Numbered from the stretch's first letter, positions 1 through 13,395 are shown. The stretch: 64,000 nt of DNA from Tetranychus cinnabarinus (GCA_022266195.1 WHVY01000007.1:2108001-2172000); one strand, 5' to 3'. Program-made: numbers and translations. Notes: a model not told the origin generated them from the letters alone.

Positions 1-301
1 CATGCAACGTTCAACATTTAGTTTGTATGCAAGTATAAATATAAAGCTAATCTTTTCACCTTTTTTTGAATCTCATCTGGTTTAAATGGTTTTTTCATTT
101 ACTTGTATTGATACTTATTGATTAATTGTCTCGGGTTTTGATGGTCTAAGCTGTGCATCAAGTTGATCACGATATAAATTGTAACAAGCGCTGGTTGATG
201 TTTCCATTGTTTACAATTTTGTTTTTACGATTCTTGGTTTTTTTCTGGACTTTTCTGGTTGTTTATCAGTTTGATTCAGTTGGGTCTGAAGTTGTAAGTT
301 A

Positions 302-518
302 CAGTAGGGGTTAGTGTTAAGTTAACAAATTGAAGATTTTTTTCATAGTCGCCCTCTAACAATAAATTGGAGTACCATTAGAATCGAACTTTTTTTGTAC
401 AGTTTTCTATTACATTGTTTTTTCTTGTCCCTAGAAACTAAATATGCTCGAGATGGCGACACTTAAAAATTAACTTAACTCTAACCCTATTTTGTTAACT
501 TAACCCTAACACCTACTG
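302..518. mobile_element. Short inverted-repeat element flanked by TA (MITE-like, Tc1/mariner type)
   Basis: The left end reads CAGTAGGGGTTAGTGTTAAG and continues to about 330. The right end is its reverse complement with about two mismatches. Both ends are flanked by the dinucleotide TA (300-301 and 519-520). A terminal CAGT with a TA target duplication is the usual pattern of Tc1/mariner-related miniature elements. It is about 217 bases long with no coding capacity. The inner flanks also pair imperfectly (TCGCCCTCT against a TCGCCATCT complement), so much of the element could fold into a hairpin. Superfamily assignment is inferred from the ends only. Confidence 0.65.
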
Positions 519-520
519 TA

Positions 521-1667
521 TTGTATTATTTGAAGATATCGATAAATATGATAAACATGATGGGAACATCAAGAAACATTTATGAGTGAAGGAAATACAT
601 TTACATGAAATGTTGCACCAAAAAAGTGATATTACCGGTAGAGTTGAGCTTTTTTTGCTGTTGATGTTTAACAGCTAATGTGAATGTTTTATGATAATTG
701 TGGGAATCTTGAATTATATTTTTATTCATATCTTTGAGGGAAACAAGGTAACAATTTAAAGGATCATTGATACTGATATTATGATTGTTGGCGGATTACT
801 GTCGTAGAAAGTATAATTTAATCAAATGTAAGTTAACATATGTCAACCATTTTTCACCGCTAAGTGGAGGTGAATAGTCAGTTCACCTGATTAAGCTCTC
901 ACAACTTAGCTTATAAGAGATATATTGAGATTTGTACTTGATACATTAACACAATCATTATTAAATTTAGAAAGAGCCTAATTGTTACATCTAAATATTA
1001 CGGTGAAAGATGAGTGTTGACAGGGTTAACTATTAATAATATGGAAGCAATTTGTATAGTAAGACAAAGTTGATCATTTAAAAGCGCACTTAGGCTCTGG
1101 ATAGTCAAATGATACACTGGTGTGTGGTTAGGATGGAAAGATATGATTATTTGATTGGAAAAGCTTACCTTTTATTTTGTATTCATTATTTTGAAGGATT
1201 CACTTTTTTACTTCCAATTGTAAAGTCTGTCTTGTTTTGGTGAAAACAGGAATAGATTATGGATAATATCCAGATAAATAGATAAATTATGGATAAATGG
1301 CACAACTATTTACATTAACTGATTGAAGATATAATGACAAGTCTGGTCAATGGCAATAAGAAATCAATAAACTCTCGTTAAGATTGATGTTAATATCACT
1401 TGGCGAAGAGTGAGAGTAAAATGAAGTGTAAGAAAGTAACGTTTCATCTCAAACTGTTACAGGTTTGTTGTTATTTTTGCTCAAACTTGATTGTTCACTT
1501 ATTTTACATTTAAAACAAACTTTCAGGTCGATAGGGAATCAGTTTGTCACGGAACATTTATTCAGATCATTCAGAGTCACCTGTTGAATAGTCTAACAAC
1601 TTAAAATACAGCTAAAACTAATCAAATGTTGACATTAATATTTCATTAATAAATGTAAATTCATTAA
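521..1667. other. Non-coding stretch, nothing recognised
   Basis: AT-rich sequence without a reading frame of useful length on either strand. I see no RNA gene or repeat in it. It could hold regulatory sequence of a gene to the left of the window, but nothing in it shows that. Confidence 0.5.
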
Positions 1668-1842
1668 TGTGACCATAGAGTCACCGAGTAAAAAAAATTA
1701 GACGCAATATCTGGGCCAGTTTGCTTGAATTATTTAGAAAATTACAAAATAAAGAGTTATATGAATCAGCAAGATAAGGTCTACATTCGAAGCACTCCAG
1801 TACAATATCTAAAACGCGATTTGGATCTAGATTAAAACAGCT
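1668..1842 (-). pseudogene. Inverted fragment of THOC2 exon 2
   Basis: Read on the minus strand, this stretch follows the first about 185 bases of THOC2 exon 2 (3283-3467). The first 130 bases are close to identical and then decay. It would still encode a peptide with NFLNNSS and LAQIL before the frame is lost. The match starts at the first base of the exon: the intron that precedes the exon in the real gene is not copied. Only a weak trace (CTTGATT) of the end of exon 1 may lie upstream. It is a non-functional fragment. Whether it came through a spliced RNA or a DNA rearrangement is open. Confidence 0.75.
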
Positions 1843-1916
1843 TCCAAATCAAGAGACCTGTTGATAAAATGAAAAAAGTGCTCGATTTTTTACGTCGTCC
1901 AACAATTTTCATCGGC

Positions 1917-2260
1917 AAATAAGTTTCATCTCTCTAACTCTTACGGTCACAGAAAGCGGAAGTTTCAACTGAAAATCGAACTGATCTGTTGTACAGAAAC
2001 AGAAATTTTTATTTCTCAAAATAAGTGAGTTTTCTGGTCATCTAAAGTTATTTTAGTAAAATGAGTTTCATGAAAAAATCTGCTTCAATAATTGACCAAA
2101 TGCGATCGAAGTTTTAACTTTGACCTCGATTTTCTAGAAAACTTCCATCGAATGAATTATTTAATAGCACCAATGGAATCAGTTTTTATGTTCCTACAAA
2201 ACGACCAAGTCTCATCCAATAACTCAAATGTTCGAGTTTCACCAGAACTTCATTAAAATT
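1917..2260 (+). repeat. R1 dispersed repeat, single forward arm
   Basis: Diverged copy of the arm seen at 16980-17290. Shared landmarks in order are a segment with ACGGTCACAGAA, AAAATCGAACTGATCTGTT, TTTCTCAAAATAAG, AAAAAATCTGCTTC, a GCGATCGAAGTTT run, and a final ACCAATGGAATCAGTTTTT. It has no open frame. It starts about 75 bases from the inverted THOC2 exon fragment. Confidence 0.7.
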
Positions 2261-2652
2261 GAAAAATTATCTCGATGGTGGCTGTAGCGACATCTAATGT
2301 CCTTTTTAAGAGGCTTACATGATTTTATTGATAATCGATCCCCGTTTTTTCTACTCCGGCTCGCAGAAAATTTGGTGATTTCAAAATTAATATTATGTGG
2401 TCTTGGTTTCTATTACAACCCACTATCAATTGTTTCATGAAACAAATATCCTCATGATTTAGTGTAATTCATCCATAGTTAGTTCACGTGTCTGCCTCTC
2501 CTTACCTTTCACCTTTAGTTGTGCTCTTTTTCTATCCCCTTACTCCCAAAGCCCGGTTTTATCTCCTTTACCTTGTTTTTTTATCTCTTTCTTTTTCTGT
2601 GTTCTTTCTCTTTTTCTTCTCGTGACTACATATTCTTTTTTCTGTGTTTACC

Positions 2653-5600
2653 ATGTTTACCGATAAAAATTGGGAAACTTCGGGTAAAAATGATTTTATC
2701 AAGGCGGTTAGATCACATACTGATAATCCAAATGAGTTGAAGAAACTGCTTTATATATGCTGTAACCAGGCGATCAGTGGACAGTTGAGGCATGATTGGT
2801 TGATCTCCAGTCTGTCCAATATTGTGGAGACCAATCCATCCATTCCTATTTTGTTAACCGATGTGCTGTTAGTGTGTGATATTGAAACCCTTGCTGCGGA
2901 CAACAAGGATCAAAGGGAAAATTATCTTGCACTTTTAGCAGGCTGTTCGAATAAATTGATAGCCGATGTCTTACTTAAGGAAAGATTGGATTATGACACC
3001 ATTGGCGAAGCGAAGATTATTGCCAATAAAAAGGCCACCTCTACTAAGTTTATTAAGCTGAAAACGCGGCTCTTCTATAAGCAGCAAAAGTTCAACTTAT
3101 TCAGAGAAGAAAGTGAAGGGTACGCTAAACTAATAACTGAATTAAGTCAACCTGGAGGCTTTGACTGTAATCATATGCTTCAAGTTTTACGATCCTTGAT
3201 TGGTAAGTTATTTGATTTTAACTGTAAATCATTTCACTCTCATGTATTTTCCATTACTAATTGTTTATTTATTTCGCTACAGGTTGTTTTAATCTAGATC
3301 CAAATCGCGTTTTAGATGTTGTACTGGAGTGCTTCGAATGTAGACCTTATCTTGCTGATTCATATATCTCTTTATTATGTAATTTTCTAAATAATTCAAG
3401 CACACTGGCCCAGATATTAGCGTTTAAATTTAGTTTTTACCTTAATGATAACTCTATGGTCACACCTGACTCCTTATATGAGGTCACAGCTTTACTTCTT
3501 CAGCAGAAACTCCTGTCATTACACCAAATCTATCCTTTTCTAAGTCCTAGTGATAAAACCATTTTCGAGTATAATCAAAATGAGATCAAAGATGCACGAG
3601 CTTATGCTCGAAAAACGTTTGTTTCTACCGAAGAAAAACCTATGGAGGAAGATCGTTTATCTGACATGGAAAAATTCTCTTTACTTATTAACAACCAAAA
3701 GCTCGGGCTTTGTCTAGCATTATTGAAAGTTGGAGATTGGAAGACTGCTCATGAGCTAATCGAACGTTTACCAAGTTTTTACGCTGTTACCAATCCAATT
3801 ATAGCTAAACAACTATGTTCATTAATTCATTACGCTATGGATATCATCTATCACTCGTGAGTTTTTTCATATTTCTTGTCATCTTTGCCTATTATCTCAT
3901 TTGCCATTTTTATTTTATAGACATTCTGGACTACCTTCTAACATTATCAACAAAGTAAAAATGTACAAATGTGATGGAAAACCATCGATTAAACAAGCCG
4001 AAACTGTAGAAGAATTGAAGGAAAATGTCTTTCCTATGATATCAACCCTGGGACCTTTTCTTCATAGTGACACTTTGTTGATCTCCAAAATTATAAGAAT
4101 TGGTAAATCTATTATGAGTACTACTCCTGTTGGTGATGTCAAGTATGAGCTTCTAAGCATACTAGACGAAGCGATTCTACCCTCACTTTCCCTAATCGAA
4201 GGTAACTGTGGTCTTGCTGATGAGCTTTGGCAGTTTCTTTGTCTTTTCCCTTACACTGCACGGTATCGACTATATTTTAATTGGAAAGCTGAGCCCTCAA
4301 TCCCTATCATGATTCGAACACGTTCAGTTAATATGAGAAGGATCAAGTACATAATGAAACGATTAAGCAAAGAAAATGTGAAATATTCTGGTCGCCAAAT
4401 CGGAAAACTAAGTCACTCAAATCCATCTTTTCTTTTTGAATATGTAAATTTCAATTATTTAAGCTGCTGATGAGAGGCCTTTATTAATTGCCATTTCTAA
4501 TTTCTCACAGATGTCCATCCAGATTCAATCTTACGATAATCTAATTGGTCCCGTTGTCGACTCTTTAAAATATTTGACTTCTCTTTCGTATGATGTTCTC
4601 ATTTACTGTATCATTGAAGCCCTCTCAAATTCAAACAAGGACAGAACTCTTCACGATGGAGCTACGATTTCACCTTGGCTACTAAGCTTAGCTAATTTCT
4701 GTGGATCAGTTGTTAAGAAATATCCAGTAGAACTTCCTGGTCTACTTCAATTTATCGCTAATCAATTAAAAGCGGAAAAAAGTCTCGATCTGTTAATATT
4801 GAAGGAAATTATTCAGAAAATGGCTGGTATCGAAGCATCAGAAGAAATGACCAATGAACAGTTAGCTGCTATGTCCGGAGGTGAGCTCTTGAGAGCTGAA
4901 GGGGGCTACTTTAATCAAGTTCGTAATACAAGGAAATCATCTGTTCGCTTGAAAGATACTCTTTTAGAGTCAAACCTTGCCATGCCTTTATGTATTCTGA
5001 TGGCGCAACAGCGTAACTGTATATTATACAGCAAGCAAGAGCATTCACACATTAAATTGGTTGGGAAACTATATGATCAGGTAAGAAAGAAAACATGGAA
5101 ACTCGAAATTTTGACCAATCTAATCATGTTTAATCCCAACAGTGTCAAGAGACTTTGGTCCAGTACGGCTCTTTTCTTTCATGCAATTTAAGTATTGATG
5201 ATTACATTGGAAGATTACCTTCTTTGGGAGCTTTAATAACCAATTTTAATTTAAGTGCTGATGTCGCGTTTTTCTTGGTTCGCCCTATGATCGCGCATAA
5301 TATAAATGTGAGTTAAATCACTCATTCTGCTGACAAACTTACCAATGATTCATTTTCCGTTTTATTTTTTATTTCAGCAAAAGTTTGAGGAACTCAGGAA
5401 AAATGAAAGGTCATCAAAAGGAATTCATTTGTATATCGAGGCATGGGAAACCGTTACGAAACCATTTGTAGATATCATTATACCAGCTTTTCCAACAAAG
5501 TTCTGGGAAGATTTGAGGTATGCTTCAGGTTATTTTAGTTTAAAACATGGACTTATTTTTTCTTTTGTCTTTTTTCAGTCCTCGATTTTTTGTGACTTTC

Positions 5601-8183
5601 TGGACTTTGTCTATCTATGATCTTGAAGTACCTAAAAGTAGTTATGATCACGAAGTTGAAAAACTGAAAAAACAAATACAATCAACAGAAGACAATAAGG
5701 ATATGAATCCAGGAAAAAAGAAGAAAGAGATTGAAAGATGTAGACTTTTACAAGAAAAGCTTTTAGAAGAACAATTGAGGCAAGATGAGCATGTTCGTCG
5801 TGTTCGTCAGAGGCTAGAAAAAGAACGAGATCAGTGGTTTCAATCAAGTAAGTCATCTTTTTTAATTATTCACTCTTATACGCATTTAACGCTCTATTAA
5901 TACTTTTTCATTCCAGAACTAGCTAAAATGGAGATGACAACTCAGTTCCTTCAACATTGCCTTTTCCCTAGGTCAATATTTACTGCTACGGATGCTCTTT
6001 ATTGCGCAAAATTTGTGCATCTTCTCCACACCATTAAAACCCCCAATTTTTCAACTTTAATTTGTTATGATAGAGTAAGTTTTTCCCTTCCTTCATCAAG
6101 AAAAAAATGCAGATAATAACTTGTCTTGTTTATAGATATTTGGTGACATTTCTTACACCATGTCTTCGTGTACTGAAAACGAAGCAAATCATTATGGAAG
6201 ATTCCTTTGTGCTCTCCAGGAGACAGTTATGAGATGGCATAAGGATAAGCTAGTTTTTGAAAAGGTAATGAGTAATACAATTTAATCTTTTATAGTTGTC
6301 TTATGAGTTTAATTTTCCCTCTTTAGGAATGCGCCAAATATCCAGGATTTGTGACTAAATTTTTCGAGAAAGAACCAGCACATGTTGACTATGAAAGCTA
6401 CCGTCACGTTTGCCATAAATGGCATTATAGATTGACAAAATCTTTCATTGTTTGTCTTGATTCAGGCGATTATGTTCAAATCAGGAATGCTTTAATTGTT
6501 TTGACTAAATTAATAACTCATTTTCCAGCCATAAATAGTTTCGCTCAAGCCATTGAGCGTAGGATTGATAATATTAGAAACACCGAACAAACTAAAAGAC
6601 CTGATCTTTATGCCTTGGCCACAGGGTGAGTAAATTTTTTCATCTAAAAACTTCGATGAATTTAACTAAACCTATCCTTAAAAATTATCAAATTTTACAG
6701 TTATTCTGGGCAACTTAAAACTAAACGAGCAACTTGTGTACCGGAGCATGAATTCCACTTGAAACCTCAACAACCTGTTAATAGTGCAAAAACACCAAAC
6801 AATGTCAAAAAGGAGTCTAAACAAGAATCTAATAACACGTCTGCTCCTGTGACAAAATCGCCTCCACCCAAGGAGAAAAAAGATAATATTCTTAAACCAC
6901 GTCCACCGGCGGAAGCAAATGAAAATTCTAGTGAGAAGAAAAAAGAATCTAAAAACGAAACTGTCAGAAGTGCTGAAAAGAAGGAAAAGGCAGTGAAAGC
7001 TGATCGGAATCACGTATCGTCTGAAAAATCTGTAAAATCGGATTCAAAATCTAGTGTTCCTTCATCTCCAAGGAAAGGAGATCACAGAGGTCGAAGCGTT
7101 GAGCCACCGATCGAGGGGCAAGAGAGGGGTATGTTTCTACAGTTATTACTTTCGTAATTATGTTCTATGAGCACAAGTTAATCTTATTTCTTTTTTGACT
7201 CTTTCAGAACATAAACGTCGTAAAATAGAAGCGAAGGTTAGTCTATGTTAAAAGATTCGGGTGTAATCGACTTTGAACTTTTAACTTGTAAATAATTGTG
7301 GAACCAAAGAAAATTAACTTTGTAAAACATTAATAGACTCATGAAGATGGCAATGTGACCAGTGGCGGAGGAGCTGGACCAGGGACGGGAGTTAGCACAG
7401 GAGGAGGAAGTGGGACCAATAGTGAAAGACGTAGTGAAAAAGAAAAGGAAAGAAATGAAAACTATGAAAGAAGACGAGGAGGGGAAGATTCAACATCCTC
7501 ATCACCTTCAACAAACAATCGTAATCACGAGAAGAAGACAGCAAATTCATCATCTAGGAAAAGGGTATAATATCAGTGCTTTTTGTTCCAAAATCTGGTT
7601 CTTACCCAGGGAAGAAAGGTGTCGGGGAAGAGTAAAATGAAAACTTTGCATGCCATTCATCCAAGCACATCAAGAAACTGTGTAACTAGAAAAATTATTT
7701 TCAATCATTAGTGATCATCTTAGATTCATCTCATTATTTTTAAATTTAAGTAAGATAATTGATCGATTAGCCATCGTAAGCCCACTCATTTATCCTAATT
7801 GACTTTCCCTTCCCTTTACTCCCTTAACATTATGAACCTTTTGTTATCTTCTAACCCTAAATGAATGAAAATTTACCAAGATCTAATTATTTCATGATTT
7901 AAATTTATTCTACTAGGATCTAGGCGATGAAACTCCAATCGACACTAATTTAAAGAAAAAGAAAGACGAAGAATCGAGTAAATCGAAAAAAACCTCTAAT
8001 AGCGATGAACGAGATTCAAGTAGAAAGGTAAATACAGTCATTGAGACTAACAAAGTCGAGACTATTTAAACGATTACAAAAATTGTTAATCTATAAATAA
8101 ATTTTCTTTTTACCTTTTCTCTCTAGTCATCCGAAACAAAAAGAAGCTCATCTTCCCGTAAAAACAAATCAGAAGATAAATAA
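2653..8183 (+). CDS. THOC2: THO complex subunit 2 (mRNA export)
   Basis: THOC2 is the large scaffold of the nuclear THO complex, part of TREX, which couples transcription and splicing to mRNA export. Fifteen exons: 2653-3202, 3283-3856, 3921-4443, 4511-5080, 5143-5307, 5378-5517, 5579-5847, 5917-6074, 6136-6264, 6327-6625, 6701-7128, 7208-7236, 7337-7564, 7917-8027, 8127-8183. All introns are GT-AG and the sum gives 1409 residues. Family blocks are easy to see: NQKLGLCLALLKVGDW, SYDNLIGPVVDSLKYLTSLS, KTPNFSTLICYDR, SCTENEANHYGRFLC, RPDLYALATGYSGQLK. After about residue 1150 comes a Lys/Glu/Ser/Arg-rich disordered tail, as in animal THOC2. The start is the first ATG of the frame, after a pyrimidine-rich leader. 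Human THOC2 is about 1590 residues; the difference lies mainly in the tail. The two small tail exons (7208-7236, 7337-7564) are the least certain. Confidence 0.95.
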
Positions 8184-8347
8184 TGCCTTTTCATCCACAA
8201 CCTCAATTTCATTGGAACCATTCATTGTCAAAAACAACTTCATCATTTCAGTAAAAAAACTTTAAAGAATAATTCTCAAATCATACTCATTTTTTAAACA
8301 TTTTAATGTTATTTTATATTTTTTTAGTTGTCATTTTGTTTTGTATT

Positions 8348-9605
8348 TTATGAATCTATTTTAGCTCTTTTTGGATCAGAGCAATCCTTTTCTGGTGATA
8401 ATGATTTTTGTTGGTCCGTCACTTCGGTTGTGACAAGCTCTTTTTCAACCCATTTTTCACATGGTAACAGTTCGTCAGCTAAAACAACTGCCGCGGCAGC
8501 AGGATTCTTACGGACCTGTGAATGTCGAATTGCGTTAATTCCATTAATGAAAACTGCGTCTCGAGATTGATTCTCTTTAAGACCAAATAATAAACCTCTA
8601 ATTATGGAAAAGTAGTCGGTGAGGAAAAATAAAACAAGAAAAGAAAATTAATCATTCTGGTGTTTTCATGATGAAATTGGAAAGAATCTGAAATACTCAC
8701 AAATTAGTAACACAATATGGTCCTCTAAAAAACATGAAATGGCTTGTACCACTTGACAATAAAATATTCTGTGAAAAGAGTCGAAAAAGGGATCAAATGG
8801 TAAAGCTTGATCAATTAGTAAGAATTGACTGGAAGTCTTTTTAGTCATCCATTTCTCATAAAAGTGATATCAGTTCACAACAAACAAAAAGCCAAAGTGA
8901 TATTGTTTAATTTTGTTGAATTAGTTTAAATGCATTTTGCCAATAAAAAATATTTAAATTAAATTGTCATAAAATTATTCAAACTTGTTATCGTTGGATG
9001 ATAAAATAATTTACTAAAAATGAAGACAGTTCAAGACTTCGTCAATATTTTAGAGGTTCAATATTTACCTTTCCTTTAGTTTTCCGCACTAAACTCTGAC
9101 CATAACAAAATAAATTATGGCGATTACTTTGAGATGCAAAGGCTTGACTATAATTAATTTCAAGAAGGATTCCTCTTGAGATAGGTAAAGAAAAATTGGC
9201 TTTTCTCCAGCTGAAAATTGATTTCTCAGTGAAATCAAAGGTTATAATATCACAGTCAAAATTACCTCCAAGAAGTTGAGTAAACACTTTCTCTGTTTTA
9301 GGTTCCAGAGATAATAGATGATACTGCTTGGCTATAGGTGACTGTCCAAGTTTATGCAACTGAAGTCCATCATCAACAGCAACATTTAACCTTGAATATA
9401 GTTTGATCTTATTTCTTGAACCAATATCTATTTGATTCGAGGACATTTGAGGAGGAATTGGGATATTTTTCACTTGAGATCCATCAATACAAACAGATAA
9501 ACCAATCTCTTTGAAACCAAGCTTAACACATCTTTTAACTTTGTTCAAAATTTCTTCATGAGAGTCACGAACAGAGTCCTTTTCGATGATAACATTCAAA
9601 TCCAT
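8348..9605 (-). CDS. RPP30: Ribonuclease P/MRP protein subunit p30
   Basis: RPP30 is a core protein of nuclear RNase P and RNase MRP, needed for tRNA 5'-end maturation and rRNA processing. Three exons on the minus strand: 9605-9069, 8768-8701, 8597-8348, giving 284 residues (human about 268). Matching family blocks are SLEPKTEKVFTQLL, an ISRGILLEINYSQA stretch, KTKGK at the end of exon 1, NILLSSGTSHFMFFRGPYCVTNL in exon 2 joined to GLLFGL, and a charged C-terminus ending PKRAKIDS. The short exon 2 (68 bases) is supported by acceptor CACAG, donor GTGAGT and phase agreement on both sides. The gene is convergent with THOC2; the two stop codons are about 165 bases apart, so the 3' ends may overlap. 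Confidence 0.93.
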
Positions 9606-12600
9606 GTTAAAACTTTAAGAAATAGCAATAATAATAAACACAATCAAGTAAAAACACAAAACACGCAAAACAAGTGTTACAAATGTTTACCAAAATACAA
9701 ACACGTGTTATAATAGATGGCAGCACCATCTCAAGTTGAATTTTCACATTTTCCCTCCATTATTAATTACCACAGTGTTGCTAAGAAAATATAAATCGTA
9801 GTTTTGCCCGAAGAGTGAATTTGCCTAAATTTTAAGATAAATTTGGTATTTTATTTCACAAACTCAATTCTTCAACAGTTATTTAAGCGTCCATGGCTTC
9901 AAATGTTTAATAAATTACAACAATACTCGACCCCTAAATCTGAAATTTTATTTTACCTCCACTTGGAATACTATTTGGTTCAAATGTGATGCTAATTGTT
10001 TAGAATACATTTCCTTCTATGTATTTCTTGCCTTACCTTTTGGAGTTTATTTTAATGCTGAGTTTTCCCTTTGAGCCTTTTCTTCATTTGCCGGTGATTA
10101 AATTGGCAATAAAAACAAGGTAAAAATTGATTGAATTTATGTAACATTCCAGCCTCTTTGTAAGTTTTTTTTACCTCATGACAATGAACGCGCTACTTAA
10201 ATAGCTGAATAATCGGACAATTAGATTTAGGAATTGTGTCTCGTACATCTTAAACCTTTTGTAGACACTCTTACTTGGATCATTTGATTTCATTAGGCGA
10301 TTTATAGCCTTGCAAAATTGCTGTTTATGACCTCTCTCTCTTTAAAGGTTAAAGGCTGTAAAGCTATCAAAGAATTAGTGAAGTGAAAATTTTGCCGAAA
10401 ATTTGTTTCGTTTAAAGGTCGACATAATTGTAACAAAAGTCATATAAGCTTCATCTGGAGTCAATAATTTATTAATCAACCTCTTTTTTCAATTACCTCC
10501 CTTGTATTTCCTCAATCCTGGAAACGTAAATTCAATCCTTTAAAGCTTTTGGCACAATGGTAATTAAAATTTGTACCCATAAATTGCAATAATAAGATTC
10601 TTAATAATATTTGCATCTAATTTTTTACAGAAATTATCAACTAAACTCGAAACTTTGGTTCGTTCTCAACAAATTTCCTCAACACGATAAATATCGACCA
10701 AATATAAAAGTGGTATCAAGATTTTTCAAGCAACATGGTTTCAGTCGGTGATAAGCTGTAGTTATGAGTACAATGTACATAGCAAAATATTATATTTGGG
10801 AAAATATGAAATCATAATTGTACAAGAAGCAATCGAAGTTTGAACTTTGCTTTTATCAAAAAACTGTTGACCAGAAAAATTTTTATTTGGCAAATGGACG
10901 TCTCTGTGTCTCTAGCAAGACGTCAAGTTTCAACTCTTAACTCGACAGTCAAGCTTTCAAATTTGCTCCTTGGCGGACAAATAAACTCTTTCTGTACCAT
11001 AAAACGTTAATGAACAAGTAACGTTATTAACAAACCAGAATTGAGACAAAACAGCAGACGAAAGATAAGACAAGAGTTGAAACAAAAGACGAAAGATGAG
11101 CACATTAATTTTTGTTTATTAAATAATAACTCGATGGACTAATTGACATTCAGTGATGGATATTATTGTAAATAGTTTACACATGTTTCTCAATCAACTT
11201 GACGTTTATAGCATTGTTGGTGAAATACTGTTGATGATCCATCAAATTTGTGACTGGTTTACACTTTCATTTTCAGTTTTCAAGTTATAGTCACATTGGT
11301 CATGGATGACAATTGATTAAAGAGATGACAATTAAACAGTTTAGTAAAACAAAAAGGCAGCAAGGATCAAAGTTGAAATGTGGCCGATGGATTCCTCTCA
11401 ACTGGTCATAAAAAGGTTGTAAAAAGACACGCGAATACAGTTTTGAAATTATGGGGAAAATATCTGAACAAGTGCTTTCTATTGACCATACAAATGATAT
11501 TCCGATAAATTTAGAGGCAACAGAAGCTAATTACACCCAATTAAGGTTTCAATTAAATAGCTACTCAATTCTTCGGTCTTAGTATTTTGGAATCAACAAG
11601 TTTAATGAATAAGCTTGAAATGTCCTGAAAGCTTTTCCTACTCATAATAAGTGATAATAGCTCATCGAATCATTGCTACTACAGTTTCATTTCGACTGGA
11701 TTTATTTGCAATTGTTAAACATAGCAAAAGCTTAAAGCCTATAACCATAATTAGCTTTTTTGTGCTCATTCTCATTATACTCGTAGTTAAATGTAAATTG
11801 TAAATGAGTTAAATAAACTTATTTGGTAGCGAGTTTGAAATAATATTCAAATAATTGGCATACGTTGAAAAAAGGATACAAAGGGCCATCACTTGATTGA
11901 CAATTGTGAAAGGAGAGTGAAAAAGATCGCCTTATATTTCCTAAAAGATGGTGATCCTTCGTAATAGCCACAGGTCAATATAGATTGTAGTCTCTTCTTT
12001 TAAGGTCAAGGATTGCTTGCAATTTTGGATGAGAGATGACACTTGACTCTTTTCAAGCCATTACTTGTTACCCTTTTGTTATTTTACTTGTAAACTGGCA
12101 ACTCTCTGTTTGAAACCACAAGAGATGAGCGACTATTTTTCCCTTGAGATTGGCTCATGACATTGACACCGTATAATTGATTAGTTACTTTAATCATCAT
12201 TATTTCGTTGCCAATTAACGTTTGATAATTAATTAACTTGATCAAATTATTGGACAATTAAAAACGGTGGATCATTATAATGCGCACGAAATCAGTTTAA
12301 CCCAAATCAAATCATTTTCAAAATCTTTCAATGGATCCTTTGCTTTGTCCGAAGATACAGTTCTTTTGTTATGATGACATCAAATTTTGAATAGTATCCA
12401 ATTATTATATATTCAATGATTGACTTATCATCACCTAATGGTAACTTTCACCTGTACAATCAACAATCGTACCTAGCCACATGTTAATCGATTATCCATG
12501 CAAATGAACATCATTACGAGTTTAATTGTTAACAATCGGTGGATAAACAGCTCCTGGAGCAAAGTAAAATATCAAGATGATTGACTAGTGACCTTATTTC

Positions 12601-13180
12601 AACGTAGATTAAATTAAGTCCGAAGAATGATCCGAAATGAATTGATTAACAGCTCTAGCCGGAAAAAATATATGACCAATATAAATGCAATCCAGTGTAA
12701 GGTCATCTTTCATCTAAACGAAAAATTAAAAGGGAAAACAGAAAAGGTATCATTAATTTTGGTAATTTCAATTGATAATTAAGAATCTTTAAGATACAAA
12801 TTTTTATCCAAGTCAATCCTATGTTTAGAACCCAATATCTAATACAAAATTGATTGGACTGCATAACCTTTGATATGAAAGCTCGCGATGAAACTCAATT
12901 AATCTAAATGTATTACGAGGAATGTTTGTTTTTAATAATATGCTGATGATTTATTATTTACCTTGGTAAATTTAGGTGTAAATTATTGGCTAACCATAAT
13001 TTGATCCAGTAAAATGAGCTTCACACAAATTAACACTGATTAACATTGTGTTGATATGTATTTTGTCACACTCGGTTATTTGAGAGCGTGTAAGTCTATC
13101 TTCATACTAATTTAACCTGAGCATCTTCAATTGATTATAATGCCTGACTATGAAGATGACGAGAAAAATATACATTTACT
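9606..13180. other. 3.6-kb non-coding stretch
   Basis: No supportable coding frame on either strand and no RNA gene recognised. The first 200 bases must hold the RPP30 promoter. A piece near 10817-10875 (ATAATTGTACAAGAAG followed by an ATCGAAGTTT run) weakly resembles the R1 repeat arm at 17845-17900. The rest is AT-rich and featureless to the eye. Confidence 0.55.
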
Positions 13181-13395
13181 TACATAGAAATGTATAAATA
13201 AGTTAACCTAACATTTTCAAGTGTCTTCATTATTCACTTCGTTTTGATGTTGAACCCATTTTTACGGCAAAATTTGCCAGAAAATCTGATTATCATGCTT
13301 TGTAACTCGTCTTCCTTGACTTCCTTTCATCCTCTTGTCATCCTTAACAAATCATTATTTCACAGTTAATTGTCTTTCAACATTTATCTCAAAGC
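13181..13395 (+). repeat. Duplicate block 1, copy A (partner 21585-21800)
   Basis: About 215 bases nearly identical to the start of Pax3/7 intron 3. Both copies carry TACATAGAAATGTATAAATA at one end and TTATTTCACAGTTAATTGTC near the other. It is the first of a series of blocks that occur in the same order upstream of the Pax3/7 gene and inside it. Confidence 0.85.

Noticed and set aside
8328..8570. 80-residue plus-strand open frame
   Set aside because: It lies opposite exon 3 of RPP30, whose minus-strand reading continues the RPP30 family sequence.
8666..8848. 60-residue minus-strand open frame
   Set aside because: It crosses RPP30 intron 1 and exon 2 in another frame; the real exon 2 is 8701-8768.
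9042..9068. Extension of RPP30 exon 1 to a stop at 9042
   Set aside because: A GTAAAT donor after KTKGK and an in-phase second exon matching the family show that this part is intron.
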